Origin: Pseudalkalibacillus salsuginis
Lineage (GTDB): Bacteria > Bacillota > Bacilli > Bacillales > Fictibacillaceae
Direction: 5' to 3'
Length of the DNA: 64,000 nt
Assembly (NCBI RefSeq): GCF_021646685.1
Contig: NZ_JAKJHW010000001.1
Location: forward strand, 682,001-746,000
The notes below the pieces were generated by a model. It was not told where the DNA came from and made no database searches. It saw nothing but the letters and a program-made list of their open reading frames with translations. The position numbers were made by a program, and so were the translations under genes. This document shows, in pieces, positions 1-9,339 of the stretch (positions are counted from its first letter, which is position 1; each line of letters starts with the position of its first letter).

Positions 1-22
1 ATTCCATATGTTGTCTATGTGC

Positions 23-28
23 TATAAT
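23..28 (+). promoter_or_regulatory. -10 element for the class A PBP gene
   Basis: A perfect TATAAT lies 15 bases before the purine-rich ribosome binding site of the first gene. The matching -35 box would fall at or beyond the left window edge, so the promoter cannot be confirmed. Confidence 0.4.
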
Positions 29-57
29 GAAAATTGGAAATTTAGGGGGGTATGACC

Positions 58-2868
58 ATGAATCACCTATCATCCTTCATCAATAAAGTGAAACATTACA
101 TGAAGGTTTTAGATGATAAGAACATTTTTAAAATTAGTCGGATAACAGGGAAAGTAGTATGGAACCTGTTTTTAGTCTTGTTAGTCTTAGCGGTTGCCGG
201 CGGCTTTTTTGCAACTGGAGTTGGTGCTGGTTACTTTGCTTCACTTGTCAAAGACGAAGAAATAAGAACGTATGACAATATGAGAGGCGAAATCTACAAC
301 TATACAGAAACTAGTAAAATATATTTTACTGATGGAACCTTGTTAGGTAATCTCCGTTCTGATATCGTTCGTCAAGAAGTGGATATCAAGGAAGTTTCAC
401 CTCATTTGGTAGATGCAGTCATCGCGACGGAAGACGAATATTTTCAAGAGCATGAAGGAATTGTTCCTAAAGCGATTGCCCGTGCAATTTTCCAGGAAGT
501 TACCGGTGCGGCAGTTCAAACGGGTGGTAGCACATTGACACAGCAGCTCGTAAAAAACCAGATGCTGACTAGGGAGGTCTCTTTTGATCGGAAAGCAAAG
601 GAAATGCTTCTCGCTTTAAGATTGGAGCGGTTCTTTGAAAAAGAAGAAATACTAGAAGCATACCTTAATATCGTACCATTCGGACGGAATGCTTCAGGTC
701 ATAACATTGCTGGGATTCAGGCCGCAGCTCAGGGGATTTTCGGTGTGGATGCTAAAGATCTGAGCCTTGCACAGGCCGCTTTTATCGCAGGAATGCCGCA
801 AAGTCCATTCGGATACACCCCATTCACGAATGATGGAAAAGTCAAAGAGAATTTAGAGCCTGGGCTCAACAGGATGAAGACGGTACTGTCGAGAATGCTT
901 TCTGGTGGATACATAACCAAAGAGCAATACAATGAAGCTCTAGCACATGATGTTACAAAGGAATTCACTAAAAACTCGCCAAGCCCATTTGAAAATTATC
1001 CGCATTTGACGATGGAAATCGAACGCAGAGCAGTTGATGTCATGAAGGTGAAATTAGCAGAGCAGGACGGTAAGAAATATTCCGAATTGACTCCGACTGA
1101 AAAGAGCAGCTATCAAAAAGCAGCCGACCTTGAATTAAGGAAAAATGGTTACAAAATTGATATTACAATCGATAAAGAGATTTATGATGCATGGCAAAAA
1201 ACAAAAAATAAAGTCGCATATGGACCTGATACAACAAACCCTGAAACAGGTGAAAAAGAACTTGAAGATGTAGGTGCCATGCTGCTCAAGAATGATACAG
1301 GGGAAATTCTAAGTTTCGTCGGTGGGCGTGATTATGAGCAAGAAAACTTGAATCACGCGACACAGTCGTATCGACCGAACGGCTCCACAATGAAACCGAT
1401 CCTTGTATATGCTCCGGCAATGGAGATGGGGTTGGTGCAACCCGGATCGATCATACCAGATACAAAATTTACGTATGCAAATAAAGGTGGAGCTAAACCA
1501 TGGAGTCCAAATAACTACGATGGCAGATACCATGGATTGGTAACAGCTAGAGAAGCATTGAAAAAGTCTTATAACATCCCTGCTGCTCGTACGTATGTAA
1601 AGATGGACCGGTTAAAAGCGACTGAATACCTTTATAAGATGGGATTCACGACTTTAAGTGAAGAAGAACGCCATTACCCTTCACTTTCCCTTGGAGGTAT
1701 GACTACAGGTGTTACTGTGGAAGAAGCAACGAATGCCTATACCACTTTCAGCAATCAAGGAAAGTTCGTCGATGCCTATATGATCAAATCGATCAAGTCC
1801 AAAGATGGCGAGGTCGTATATGAACATAAATCGAAGAAAACAGAGGTCTTCTCTCCTCAAACCGCTTATTTGACTTTAGATATCATGCGGGATGTCGTAC
1901 GGAGCGGGACTGCTGCAGGATTACCAAGCATGCTTAAACATCCATCCGTTGATTGGGCTGGTAAAACAGGTACGACCCAAGATTTCCATGATGCCTGGTT
2001 CATTGGGACCAACCCTACTTTAACGATGGGCTTGAGACTCGGCTATGATACTCCTAAAAAAGTTGCCACAGGTTATGGCCCTCGAAGCCAACGGATATGG
2101 GCAGCACTTATGAACGCGGCATATGACGTGAGACCTGAATTGTTGACGACAGAAAAACATAAACGTCCAAGCGGGATTACAACAGCTTCGTTCTGTGGAA
2201 TCTCTGGTAAACTTCCGTCTAAGTTGTGTAAAGAGGCGGGGCTTGTGAAAACCGACCTGTTTAACGTGAAATATTTGCCTAAAGAAGAGGACGACAGCTT
2301 GCAACAAGTGAAATATGTTGTCAATTCAGAAGGTAAGAAATACAAAGCTGCCGGGAATACACCTGGAGGATTCACTTCTGAAGGAGTCATGATCAATAAG
2401 GATTATTTTGATAGCATCAATTTAGATAACTTCATCAAAGACGATTGGGACAATATCATTGGTGATGATGAACTGAAGGATAATGGCAAAGCACCTGGGG
2501 CAGTATCACTGAAACGAAGTGGCTCAACGCTGAGCTGGAATGCTTCAGGGGAAAAAGATGTTATCGGTTATCGAATTTATCGTACAGCAAATGGAAGCGA
2601 TGCTTATTCTGCAGTCGGTGAAGTGAGTGGCGGAAATAAAACGAGCTTTAAGATTTCAGGCGGAAACTTCACTTATATTGTCCGCGCGGTTGATATATCA
2701 GGAAATGAATCGAAGAACAGTGACCCAGTGAAAGTGGGAGAAGATCCTAAGGAAGATAAACCGAAAGATCCACCGCCAACGAAAGAAAAGGATAAGCCAG
2801 AGCCTCCTCCACCGGGGGATGACCCTGAAGTTGATCCGGAGAATGACCCTGAAGGTCAAAACGGTTGA
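58..2868 (+). CDS. Class A penicillin-binding protein (transglycosylase/transpeptidase) with FN3-like domain
   Basis: Bifunctional peptidoglycan synthase that polymerises lipid II and crosslinks peptides at the outer face of the membrane. An N-terminal cytoplasmic segment and one membrane anchor (about residues 36-62) precede a GT51 domain with ATEDEYF and EHEG (about 125-136) and GGSTLTQQLVKN (158-169). The transpeptidase domain carries SxxK (GSTMK, Ser445), SYN (506-508) and KTG (638-640), so both active sites look intact. A fibronectin type III-like module (about 825-905) and a Pro/Glu/Asp-rich tail follow. I start at the second ATG (58): the AGGGGGG ribosome site ends one base before the ATG at 52 but 7 bases before this one; residue numbers count from 52. 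Many Bacillaceae carry such a PBP near acsA. It is not clearly one of the named B. subtilis paralogues. Confidence 0.93.
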   Translation: MNHLSSFINKVKHYMKVLDDKNIFKISRITGKVVWNLFLVLLVLAVAGGFFATGVGAGYFASLVKDEEIRTYDNMRGEIYNYTETSKIYFTDGTLLGNLRSDIVRQEVDIKEVSPHLVDAVIATEDEYFQEHEGIVPKAIARAIFQEVTGAAVQTGGSTLTQQLVKNQMLTREVSFDRKAKEMLLALRLERFFEKEEILEAYLNIVPFGRNASGHNIAGIQAAAQGIFGVDAKDLSLAQAAFIAGMPQSPFGYTPFTNDGKVKENLEPGLNRMKTVLSRMLSGGYITKEQYNEALAHDVTKEFTKNSPSPFENYPHLTMEIERRAVDVMKVKLAEQDGKKYSELTPTEKSSYQKAADLELRKNGYKIDITIDKEIYDAWQKTKNKVAYGPDTTNPETGEKELEDVGAMLLKNDTGEILSFVGGRDYEQENLNHATQSYRPNGSTMKPILVYAPAMEMGLVQPGSIIPDTKFTYANKGGAKPWSPNNYDGRYHGLVTAREALKKSYNIPAARTYVKMDRLKATEYLYKMGFTTLSEEERHYPSLSLGGMTTGVTVEEATNAYTTFSNQGKFVDAYMIKSIKSKDGEVVYEHKSKKTEVFSPQTAYLTLDIMRDVVRSGTAAGLPSMLKHPSVDWAGKTGTTQDFHDAWFIGTNPTLTMGLRLGYDTPKKVATGYGPRSQRIWAALMNAAYDVRPELLTTEKHKRPSGITTASFCGISGKLPSKLCKEAGLVKTDLFNVKYLPKEEDDSLQQVKYVVNSEGKKYKAAGNTPGGFTSEGVMINKDYFDSINLDNFIKDDWDNIIGDDELKDNGKAPGAVSLKRSGSTLSWNASGEKDVIGYRIYRTANGSDAYSAVGEVSGGNKTSFKISGGNFTYIVRAVDISGNESKNSDPVKVGEDPKEDKPKDPPPTKEKDKPEPPPPGDDPEVDPENDPEGQNG

Positions 2869-2879
2869 TGAACGAAAAG

Positions 2880-2918
2880 GACCTTATCAAGTAATGAACA
2901 CTTGATAAGGTCTTTTTT
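2880..2918 (+). terminator. Rho-independent terminator of the PBP gene
   Basis: A perfect 12-bp stem (GACCTTATCAAG / CTTGATAAGGTC) with a 9-base loop is followed by six T. It lies just after the PBP stop and before the end of the convergent GNAT-fusion gene. Confidence 0.9.
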
Positions 2919-2928
2919 GAATGTTTTG

Positions 2929-5900
2929 CTATTTGCTAGTAAACCGGATCGACTTCAGATCATCTAAAGCGCTGTCTGGAATAGGTGTTTGAGTGCCGAG
3001 GAAGAATACAGGTTTGGTAAACATCCGCATCCCATTTTCTGAATTAAGCTTTGTATTGATCTCCAGGAACATGACTTCCTTGTTGATATAAGAACTTATA
3101 CGAGAATCATTCGAATCCGCTATGATCTGGAGCAGACCTTCATGCTCATCGGAGCCGAATGAGACACTTCGTGTGACCGTTATTTGCTGCTCCCCTTTTC
3201 CACCATAGATCTTCTTCCACTCACCATTTGCATTCTGGAAGTACCCCCAGCTATGTTCAAACTTCGAACTAGGGTTGAAGAAACAATTCGAATCCCAATT
3301 TTTCATGCTCATATAGTTCCCGGTACTTTGAATGATTTCCGTTGTCTGACATACGACAGGCGTACCTGGTAAAAGCAAGAAGTATTGATGATATTCAAAT
3401 CCTCTATATTTCTCGTTCTCTTCAAGTCGAACGACAATCTTGATCCCTTTCCATTCATTTCCTTTAGAATCCTCTAATGAAACGAATTCGGTATACCGCT
3501 TCTCTTTTAATAAAGACCTTTGACTAACATCCCGCAGTCTATGCTCAATTCCCCCTGACCAAGGATTCCACCATGACTTTGCTTTCACTTCCGGAAACGA
3601 ACAATCAAGCCACTCTTGATTGTTCCATTTTAATGAATAGAGTCCTGGATAGAAGTCAGGAGCTACAGATATCTCCATTAAACCATTGTCGCATTTGAAG
3701 ACTCCCACACTTTCCTTTACCGCTGTCTCAAAACGGATTCCTTCTTTTCCAGTCTTGACATAAAGAGAGGATTTCTGTGTTTCGATTGCATCTAGTTTTA
3801 GATTCGCCGTCAATATTCCTGATTGCGGCAATTCAGTCAATGGCACTTTAAAGTCCTTTATCTTAATCGCTTCATCTGAGCGTAGCTTTTCCTTTGTCAG
3901 TATTTGACTACCTGAAAAAAATTCTACAACGCCATTTAGATAAGAAGCTTTGTAATCTAATACCTTAATTTCAATCGAATCCTCAGTAATGAATGGATTA
4001 TGGTCATTGACATTGATTTCAAGGTGTTCTGTCAAAGCCCTATGATCAGATGAATTCTGAGTTGCAAATTCCCTGAAGGATCGCCAGTCTTGAAATGCTC
4101 CGATGGAAAGATGGACCGGCTCCGTTTTCACGATTTCATGTGGCCTTAACCTGCCGATCCGGTTTTCAAAATAAACGAACCAACCGCCAAAGTTAATTTT
4201 ATCCTGCTTTGACCAGCTTAGTCCCCTTGGGTTTTCGTCATCCCTTGAAAATATCCAGTTTTCGGTGACGGAATCCCCTTTCCAATATTGATGATAGGAA
4301 CCGATTGAATCCTTCAATTCTATCAATCTATTCTCATAAGGGATGACTGCTTTTTCTAGCGTATGATAGACCGGATTGTTAATCCATAGCTGTTCATCCA
4401 GTGTATGGGAATTCGTATTTTCCACTTCGTAGTGATGTTCAATCAACCCTTCGGAAAATAATTTAGCGATAGCATGGATCTTCACACCTGGATAGGACTT
4501 TGAGCGATATGTTGCCCTGTATCCTATTGAACGATCATCTTTAATAAACTCGACTTTTTCAGCTTTTCCCTTGGAAAATTCTTCAGAAAAAGGTTTTCCC
4601 AGACGAGGATACATGAACGCAGAATCCTGGTCCTTAGTCTGCTTTCTCCCTGGGATCAGCCAGTTATCGAATTTCTGAAGCCACATATGGTACTGGCCGT
4701 TATAGAAATTGTAGTTCTCTTCACTCTCACCGCAGAACCTGGCTCCGATTCCTTTGAAAGCGACACTCACTTTCCTCTTAAAAACAACCTGGGAACCATC
4801 AGCCTTTTCTGCAGTAATCTCAACTTCAGGAGAATAAAATCCGTGCCCCTTGAGCGTATACCCGATAGGAACCGAACACCTTGACTTTGGCTGCAAGGTA
4901 ACATCAACCTTATTTTTCACTGAACTGAATAATTCACTTTCAGGTAACGTAAATGAAAATGTTACTGTTTCTTTGTAATTGTTTTCAATGTCTACATATA
5001 AACTGGAAGACTGACCAATGAAGGAGAGGTTCTGATCGATGTGACAACTCACATTCGCTGGAAATTTAGGCAGTACTCCGACCTGTAATTTTGCCGTTTT
5101 TCCGTTAATCAATACATCCGTATCGACGGTTGGGTGGGTTCTCCAAACGCTCTGTTCTTCTTCAATCCCTTCGACAAAAAATGGCGTTTCGATGACCTCC
5201 TCATCCCCTACATCAAGATAATCCGTTTCAAAAGAGAATTGGATGTTCTTGTTGCCACTTCCACGGAGGGAAACAGTCAAAGGATTTCCACTCTTATTTT
5301 TGATGTGGTAACGCATTGTATACCGGGAACCGAAAACCAACTTGAAGTCCTCTACTGTAACAGAAATTTTATAATCATCCGTCTCGATCGACCTGAGCCC
5401 GCGTCCAAAGCGCTCGAATTGCATCTTCAACATTTCTCCACGTTTGACCCATGAGTATTCATAGTAATGGAAATCATTCTCTGTTACGCCGTCCGGCTTT
5501 ATTTCAATCGTTCTTGTACTCGACTCATACCAATTCAAATCCTTGAAGTATTCCTGGACCGCTTCCGTATGTAATACAGTCGGCATGAAGTTCATCAGAT
5601 GGGTAGCATCGTCCCTCTCTTCCCAGAAAAATCCGCATTTTTTGTATAACGGGACCGCTTTCGTATTACCGGGCCAAGTATATAAATCAAGACGTGGCCA
5701 TTTTAGTTCGATAACACGTTCCAATGCTTTCAGAACAAGCTTCTTTCCGATTTTTTTACCGTGATAATCACCTCGTACGTTCAGTAGGGGAATGTATAAA
5801 GCTCCCTCATCCTCCCTATATTCACTAAGACTGCAGTACCCAACCACCTTTTCACCTTCTAAAGCAAGGTATAGGTGGAGATTGGTCGAATTAGCTTCTT

Positions 5901-6039
5901 GCTTGAGGACTTGTTCTTCTGTCTGTACTGTATTCCCGCCTCCCCAACCATCCTGGCTATTGTTCCACATTTCAGCAACTGCTGCTGCATAACTAGGTTC
6001 ATACTCTACAATTTTGATCTGATCGACCATTTGAGTCAT
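2929..6039 (-). CDS. GNAT acetyltransferase fused to a large beta-sandwich region
   Basis: A 1036-residue protein with no signal peptide or membrane segment. Residues about 8-140 are a GNAT fold: an acetyl-CoA loop of the RxxGxG/A type (RGDYHGKKIGKK, 89-100) and the common motif NTKAVPLYKKCGF (125-137). The other ~880 residues are rich in aromatic and beta-forming residues. They contain Ig-like stretches (for example IGQSSSLYVDIENN) and a C-terminal region with WWNPWSGGIEHRLR that recalls the galactose-mutarotase-like or lyase supersandwich of carbohydrate-active enzymes. I do not recognise an established family for this region. It is a single-gene unit, convergent with the PBP gene and downstream of acsA. 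The start follows a GGGGGTTGG ribosome site; an ATG three codons inside is possible. The substrate is unknown; acetylation of a sugar-linked amine is only a guess. Confidence 0.75.
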   Translation of the reverse strand: MTQMVDQIKIVEYEPSYAAAVAEMWNNSQDGWGGGNTVQTEEQVLKQEANSTNLHLYLALEGEKVVGYCSLSEYREDEGALYIPLLNVRGDYHGKKIGKKLVLKALERVIELKWPRLDLYTWPGNTKAVPLYKKCGFFWEERDDATHLMNFMPTVLHTEAVQEYFKDLNWYESSTRTIEIKPDGVTENDFHYYEYSWVKRGEMLKMQFERFGRGLRSIETDDYKISVTVEDFKLVFGSRYTMRYHIKNKSGNPLTVSLRGSGNKNIQFSFETDYLDVGDEEVIETPFFVEGIEEEQSVWRTHPTVDTDVLINGKTAKLQVGVLPKFPANVSCHIDQNLSFIGQSSSLYVDIENNYKETVTFSFTLPESELFSSVKNKVDVTLQPKSRCSVPIGYTLKGHGFYSPEVEITAEKADGSQVVFKRKVSVAFKGIGARFCGESEENYNFYNGQYHMWLQKFDNWLIPGRKQTKDQDSAFMYPRLGKPFSEEFSKGKAEKVEFIKDDRSIGYRATYRSKSYPGVKIHAIAKLFSEGLIEHHYEVENTNSHTLDEQLWINNPVYHTLEKAVIPYENRLIELKDSIGSYHQYWKGDSVTENWIFSRDDENPRGLSWSKQDKINFGGWFVYFENRIGRLRPHEIVKTEPVHLSIGAFQDWRSFREFATQNSSDHRALTEHLEINVNDHNPFITEDSIEIKVLDYKASYLNGVVEFFSGSQILTKEKLRSDEAIKIKDFKVPLTELPQSGILTANLKLDAIETQKSSLYVKTGKEGIRFETAVKESVGVFKCDNGLMEISVAPDFYPGLYSLKWNNQEWLDCSFPEVKAKSWWNPWSGGIEHRLRDVSQRSLLKEKRYTEFVSLEDSKGNEWKGIKIVVRLEENEKYRGFEYHQYFLLLPGTPVVCQTTEIIQSTGNYMSMKNWDSNCFFNPSSKFEHSWGYFQNANGEWKKIYGGKGEQQITVTRSVSFGSDEHEGLLQIIADSNDSRISSYINKEVMFLEINTKLNSENGMRMFTKPVFFLGTQTPIPDSALDDLKSIRFTSK

Positions 6040-6108
6040 TTTCCAACCCCCATTTCCTTCCTACACATCTACTTTAACATAATTTTACAAATAACGGTTT
6101 GAAAGAAC

Positions 6109-6144
6109 AAAAAAGCATGTGATGTCGTATGGAATCACATGCTT
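6109..6144 (-). terminator. Terminator of acsA
   Basis: On the minus strand an 11-bp perfect stem (AAGCATGTGAT / ATCACATGCTT) runs into six T. It begins about 43 bases after the acsA stop codon. Confidence 0.88.
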
Positions 6145-6186
6145 ATGCTAATTCTAAACCATATTATGTTCATCTCTCCGTTATTA

Positions 6187-7902
6187 TTAATCTTCCATCG
6201 TAGACAAATCGCCTGTCGGGAGGTCTAGTTCCCATGCCTTCAAGACCCGGCGCATTATTTTACCGCTTCTTGTCTTAGGAAGCTTATCTTTGAATTCGAT
6301 TTCCCTTGGCGCAGCATGTGCAGCCAATCCTTTTTTCACAAAGCTGCGTATCTCTTCTTTAAGTTCATCATTGGGTTCATAACCTGTTCGCAGTGCAATG
6401 AACGCTTTTATGATTTCACCACGTACTGGATCTGGTTTTCCGATGACACCCGCTTCGGCAATGGCAGGATGCTCGACGAGCTTGCTTTCCACTTCAAACG
6501 GACCGACACGTTCACCGGAGGTCATGATGACATCATCAATCCGGCCCTGGAACCAGAAGTATCCTTCTTCATCCATATAGGCTGAATCACCTGAGATATA
6601 CCAATCACCTGTCGTGAAATAGGATTCATACTTTTCAGGCCTGTTCCAGATTGCTCTCATCATTGAAGGCCAACCTTTTTTTATCGCAAGGTTACCCATT
6701 CTGAACGGCGGAAGCTCGTTTCCTTGATCATCGATGATCGCTGCCTTTACACCTGGAATCGGTTTACCCATCGATCCAGGTTTGATCTCCATGGACGGGA
6801 AGTTACTGATCAATTGAGCACCAGTTTCTGTCATCCACCAATTGTCATGAATACGAAGTCCGAACACTTTCGATCCCCAACGGACAACCTCCGGATTCAA
6901 TGGTTCACCTACACTTAGGATATGACGCAAGCTTGAGAGATCAAATCGCTTGACCACCTCATCACCTGCTCCCATCAACATACGGAATGCCGTTGGAGCA
7001 CTATACCAGACAGATACTCCATATTTTTCAATGGTGGAGTACCAATCTTCCGGACTGAATCGGCCTCCACGAATAACGTTCGATGCACCATTCAACCATG
7101 GAGCGAAGACACCATAAGAGGTACCAGTCACCCAGCCAGGGTCTGCCGTGCACCAATATACATCATCATCTTTCAAATCAAGGACCCATTTCCCTGTTTG
7201 ATAATGCTGAAGCATTGCATTATGCACGTGCAGGACACCCTTTGGTTTCCCTGTAGAGCCTGAAGTATAGTGGAGAATCATACCGTCTTCACGATCGACC
7301 CATTCGATATCGAGGTCTTTGGTTGCATTCTCCATTCGCTTGTAGTAATCCGCATATGTGTCATCTTCTTGCACATTTTCACCAACTAGAATCACGTGCT
7401 TGAGTGCAGGTAATTTTTCAACTGGTACACGGTCAAGAAGAGCAGGAGTCGTCACAAGGACCTTCGCTTCGCTATCTTCAAGCCGGTCAGTCACTGCCCC
7501 TTCCATAAAGGCTTCAAACAAAGGACCAACAATCGCACCGACTTTCAGTGCTCCGAGAAATAAGAAGTAGAGTTCAGGGGAACGAGGCATAAAGATGAAT
7601 ACACGGTCCCCTTTTTCTACATCCAAATTCCTCAGCACATTACCTGCTTTATTAGAGTAATCCTTCATTTCCTTGAACGTATATTTTTCATCTCGTTTTT
7701 GGTCTGAAAAATAAAGGGCTACCTGATTTTTCTTTGATGATTCAGCATGACGGTCGATTGCCTCGTAAGCCATGTTGACTCTGCCTGTGGATGACCAGGA
7801 GAAATTCTTCTCTACCTCTGACCAATCAAAAGAATTATAGGTAGTTTCATAATCTTGTAGGTTATATTCACCATTGATAACAGGAAGCGCTTCCACTTTC
7901 AT
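6187..7902 (-). CDS. acsA: Acetyl-CoA synthetase (AMP-forming)
   Basis: Makes acetyl-CoA from acetate, ATP and CoA through an acetyl-AMP intermediate in the cytosol. The 571-residue length fits Bacillus AcsA. It has the ANL-superfamily P-loop YTSGSTGKPKGV and the C-terminal RSGKIMRR motif, whose lysine (about 548) is the catalytic residue that AcuA-type acetyltransferases modify. The start is preceded by AAAGGGGAG. The gene is divergent from acuABC, whose products acetylate and deacetylate it in B. subtilis. The shared intergenic region holds a cre box, so CcpA control is expected. No anomalies were seen. Confidence 0.97.
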   Translation of the reverse strand: MKVEALPVINGEYNLQDYETTYNSFDWSEVEKNFSWSSTGRVNMAYEAIDRHAESSKKNQVALYFSDQKRDEKYTFKEMKDYSNKAGNVLRNLDVEKGDRVFIFMPRSPELYFLFLGALKVGAIVGPLFEAFMEGAVTDRLEDSEAKVLVTTPALLDRVPVEKLPALKHVILVGENVQEDDTYADYYKRMENATKDLDIEWVDREDGMILHYTSGSTGKPKGVLHVHNAMLQHYQTGKWVLDLKDDDVYWCTADPGWVTGTSYGVFAPWLNGASNVIRGGRFSPEDWYSTIEKYGVSVWYSAPTAFRMLMGAGDEVVKRFDLSSLRHILSVGEPLNPEVVRWGSKVFGLRIHDNWWMTETGAQLISNFPSMEIKPGSMGKPIPGVKAAIIDDQGNELPPFRMGNLAIKKGWPSMMRAIWNRPEKYESYFTTGDWYISGDSAYMDEEGYFWFQGRIDDVIMTSGERVGPFEVESKLVEHPAIAEAGVIGKPDPVRGEIIKAFIALRTGYEPNDELKEEIRSFVKKGLAAHAAPREIEFKDKLPKTRSGKIMRRVLKAWELDLPTGDLSTMED

Positions 7903-7993
7903 TATTCGATCTCCCCTTTATTTAAGATTTAGATTAAGTATATCAACATTTTCGATTATTCTCAATTTTAATACTGTTCCTAGTATTTTGGTT

Positions 7994-8007
7994 TGAAAAC
8001 GCTTACT
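7994..8007. promoter_or_regulatory. CcpA-binding cre box between acsA and acuA
   Basis: TGAAAACGCTTACT matches the cre consensus TGWAANCGNTNNCA at all but the last position. It lies in the divergent acsA-acuA promoter region, close to the expected -35 of acuA. In B. subtilis both transcripts are under CcpA control from this region, and ccpA itself is encoded in this window. Confidence 0.75.
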
Positions 8008-8022
8008 TGTTATGATTTCATG

Positions 8023-8028
8023 TATAAT
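8023..8028 (+). promoter_or_regulatory. -10 element of the acuABC promoter
   Basis: A perfect TATAAT stands 38 bases before the proposed acuA start. The -35 is weak (CGCTTA at 17-bp spacing) and overlaps the cre box, consistent with CcpA blocking RNA polymerase. Confidence 0.5.
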
Positions 8029-8065
8029 AAAGAGTAGAGAATGAATACAGGTGGTGAACCCGAGT

Positions 8066-8698
8066 TTGAAGCATCCAAAAATCTATAATGCAAAAACTAT
8101 GAATACACCTAAGGGGAAATTGATTTTAGAAGGGCCGATCAAGCCGACGACTCTCGCAAGCTACGAATTCCATGAAGACCTCGTTGCGTTCCGGCCTCCT
8201 GCTGAACAGCATAAAGCGTTGATTGAAATAGCAGGACTGCCAGAGGGGCGAATCATCATTGCACGCTATCAAAATACGATTGTTGGATACGTCACATATG
8301 TCTATCCTGATCCTCTTGAACGCTGGTCACAAGGTAATATGGAGAATTTGATAGAGCTCGGAGCAATTGAAATCATCCCGGAATTCCGCAACTATAAAAT
8401 CGGTAAAAATCTATTGAAAGTATCGATGATGGATGATGCTATGGAAGACTACATCGTCATCACAACCGAATACTACTGGCATTGGGATTTGAAAGGCACC
8501 GGATTATCTGTTTGGGATTACCGGAAAGTCATGGAAAAAATGATGAATGCGGGTGGTTTGGAGTGGTATGCAACAGACGATCCGGAAATAAGTTCTCACC
8601 CTGCCAATTGTTTGATGGCCAGGATCGGGAGCCGTGTTGACCGTGAATCGATTCAGAGATTTGATCAACTCCGTTTTCAAAATCGTTTTATGTATTAG
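8066..8698 (+). CDS. acuA: AcuA, protein lysine acetyltransferase for AcsA
   Basis: GNAT-family enzyme that acetylates, and so inactivates, acetyl-CoA synthetase. Hallmarks of AcuA are the stretches AGLPEGRIIIARYQ, GYVTYVYPDPLERW and ITTEYYWHWDLKG, and the C-terminal ATDDPEISSHPANCLMARIG. I choose the TTG start at 8066 over the two GTG codons at 8051 and 8054: AGGTGGTG at 8049-8056 then becomes a well-placed ribosome site, and the N terminus (xKHPKIYNAK) lines up with B. subtilis AcuA as I recall it. It is the first gene of the acuABC operon, 11 bases before acuB. Confidence 0.95.
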   Translation: MKHPKIYNAKTMNTPKGKLILEGPIKPTTLASYEFHEDLVAFRPPAEQHKALIEIAGLPEGRIIIARYQNTIVGYVTYVYPDPLERWSQGNMENLIELGAIEIIPEFRNYKIGKNLLKVSMMDDAMEDYIVITTEYYWHWDLKGTGLSVWDYRKVMEKMMNAGGLEWYATDDPEISSHPANCLMARIGSRVDRESIQRFDQLRFQNRFMY

Positions 8699-8709
8699 GA
8701 GGTCCAAAG

Positions 8710-9339
8710 ATGAAAGTCGAAGCTATGATGAAAACAGAAGTCATTTCCATCAGGAAAAATGTCAGTATTGAAGAAGCTAAGAAACTGATGGAAAGCCATC
8801 GGATTCGCCATCTTCCAATTGTTGATGAGCAAAAAAATCTGGTGGGGATCGTTTCTGATAGAGATTTGGTTTTGGACCGTATTCCCAACCAAAAATCTCC
8901 TAGTGATATAGAAGTACAATCGGTAATGGTCAAAGAGGTGATCACATGTCATCCATACGATTTTGTTGAGGAATTGCTATCGATTTTTTATGAAGAACGT
9001 ATCGGATGTATTCCCGTTGTGAAAGACAATGAAATCGTCGGGATGATTACTGAAAGGGATATGCTTTATACGTTGATACAGCTGACAGGGGCACATCAGC
9101 CAAGTTCACAGTTTGAAGTTAAAGTGGAAAACGTATCTGGCAGGTTAGCGGATGTGACAGCTGTGATCAGGAATCATAACGTTAATATCAACAGTGTTCT
9201 CGTCTATCCTGGAGAAACAGATGTAACCAAAGTACTTGTCCTTCGTGTGCAGACCATGAACCCTATACCGATCATCAATCATCTGAAATCGGAGGGATAC
9301 AATGTATTATGGCCGGACACCTCAGGAGAATTCGTATGA
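8710..9339 (+). CDS. acuB: AcuB, CBS-pair and ACT domain protein
   Basis: A 209-residue protein with two CBS motifs (about residues 7-60 and 75-130; IRHLPIVDEQKNLVGIVSDR and IGCIPVVKDNEIVGMITERD) and a C-terminal ACT domain (about 135-205, containing NVNINSVLVYPG). Such domains bind adenylates or small metabolites, so it probably senses energy state for the AcuA/AcuC switch. Its exact role is not established in the family. The ribosome site AGGAGG is strong. The stop overlaps the start of acuC (ATGA), implying coupled translation. Confidence 0.93.
   Translation: MKVEAMMKTEVISIRKNVSIEEAKKLMESHRIRHLPIVDEQKNLVGIVSDRDLVLDRIPNQKSPSDIEVQSVMVKEVITCHPYDFVEELLSIFYEERIGCIPVVKDNEIVGMITERDMLYTLIQLTGAHQPSSQFEVKVENVSGRLADVTAVIRNHNVNINSVLVYPGETDVTKVLVLRVQTMNPIPIINHLKSEGYNVLWPDTSGEFV

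Noticed and set aside
9309-9335. Upstream ATG for acuC
   Set aside because: The ATG at 9336 has AGGAG 7 bases upstream and overlaps the acuB stop; the longer form would extend the family N terminus.
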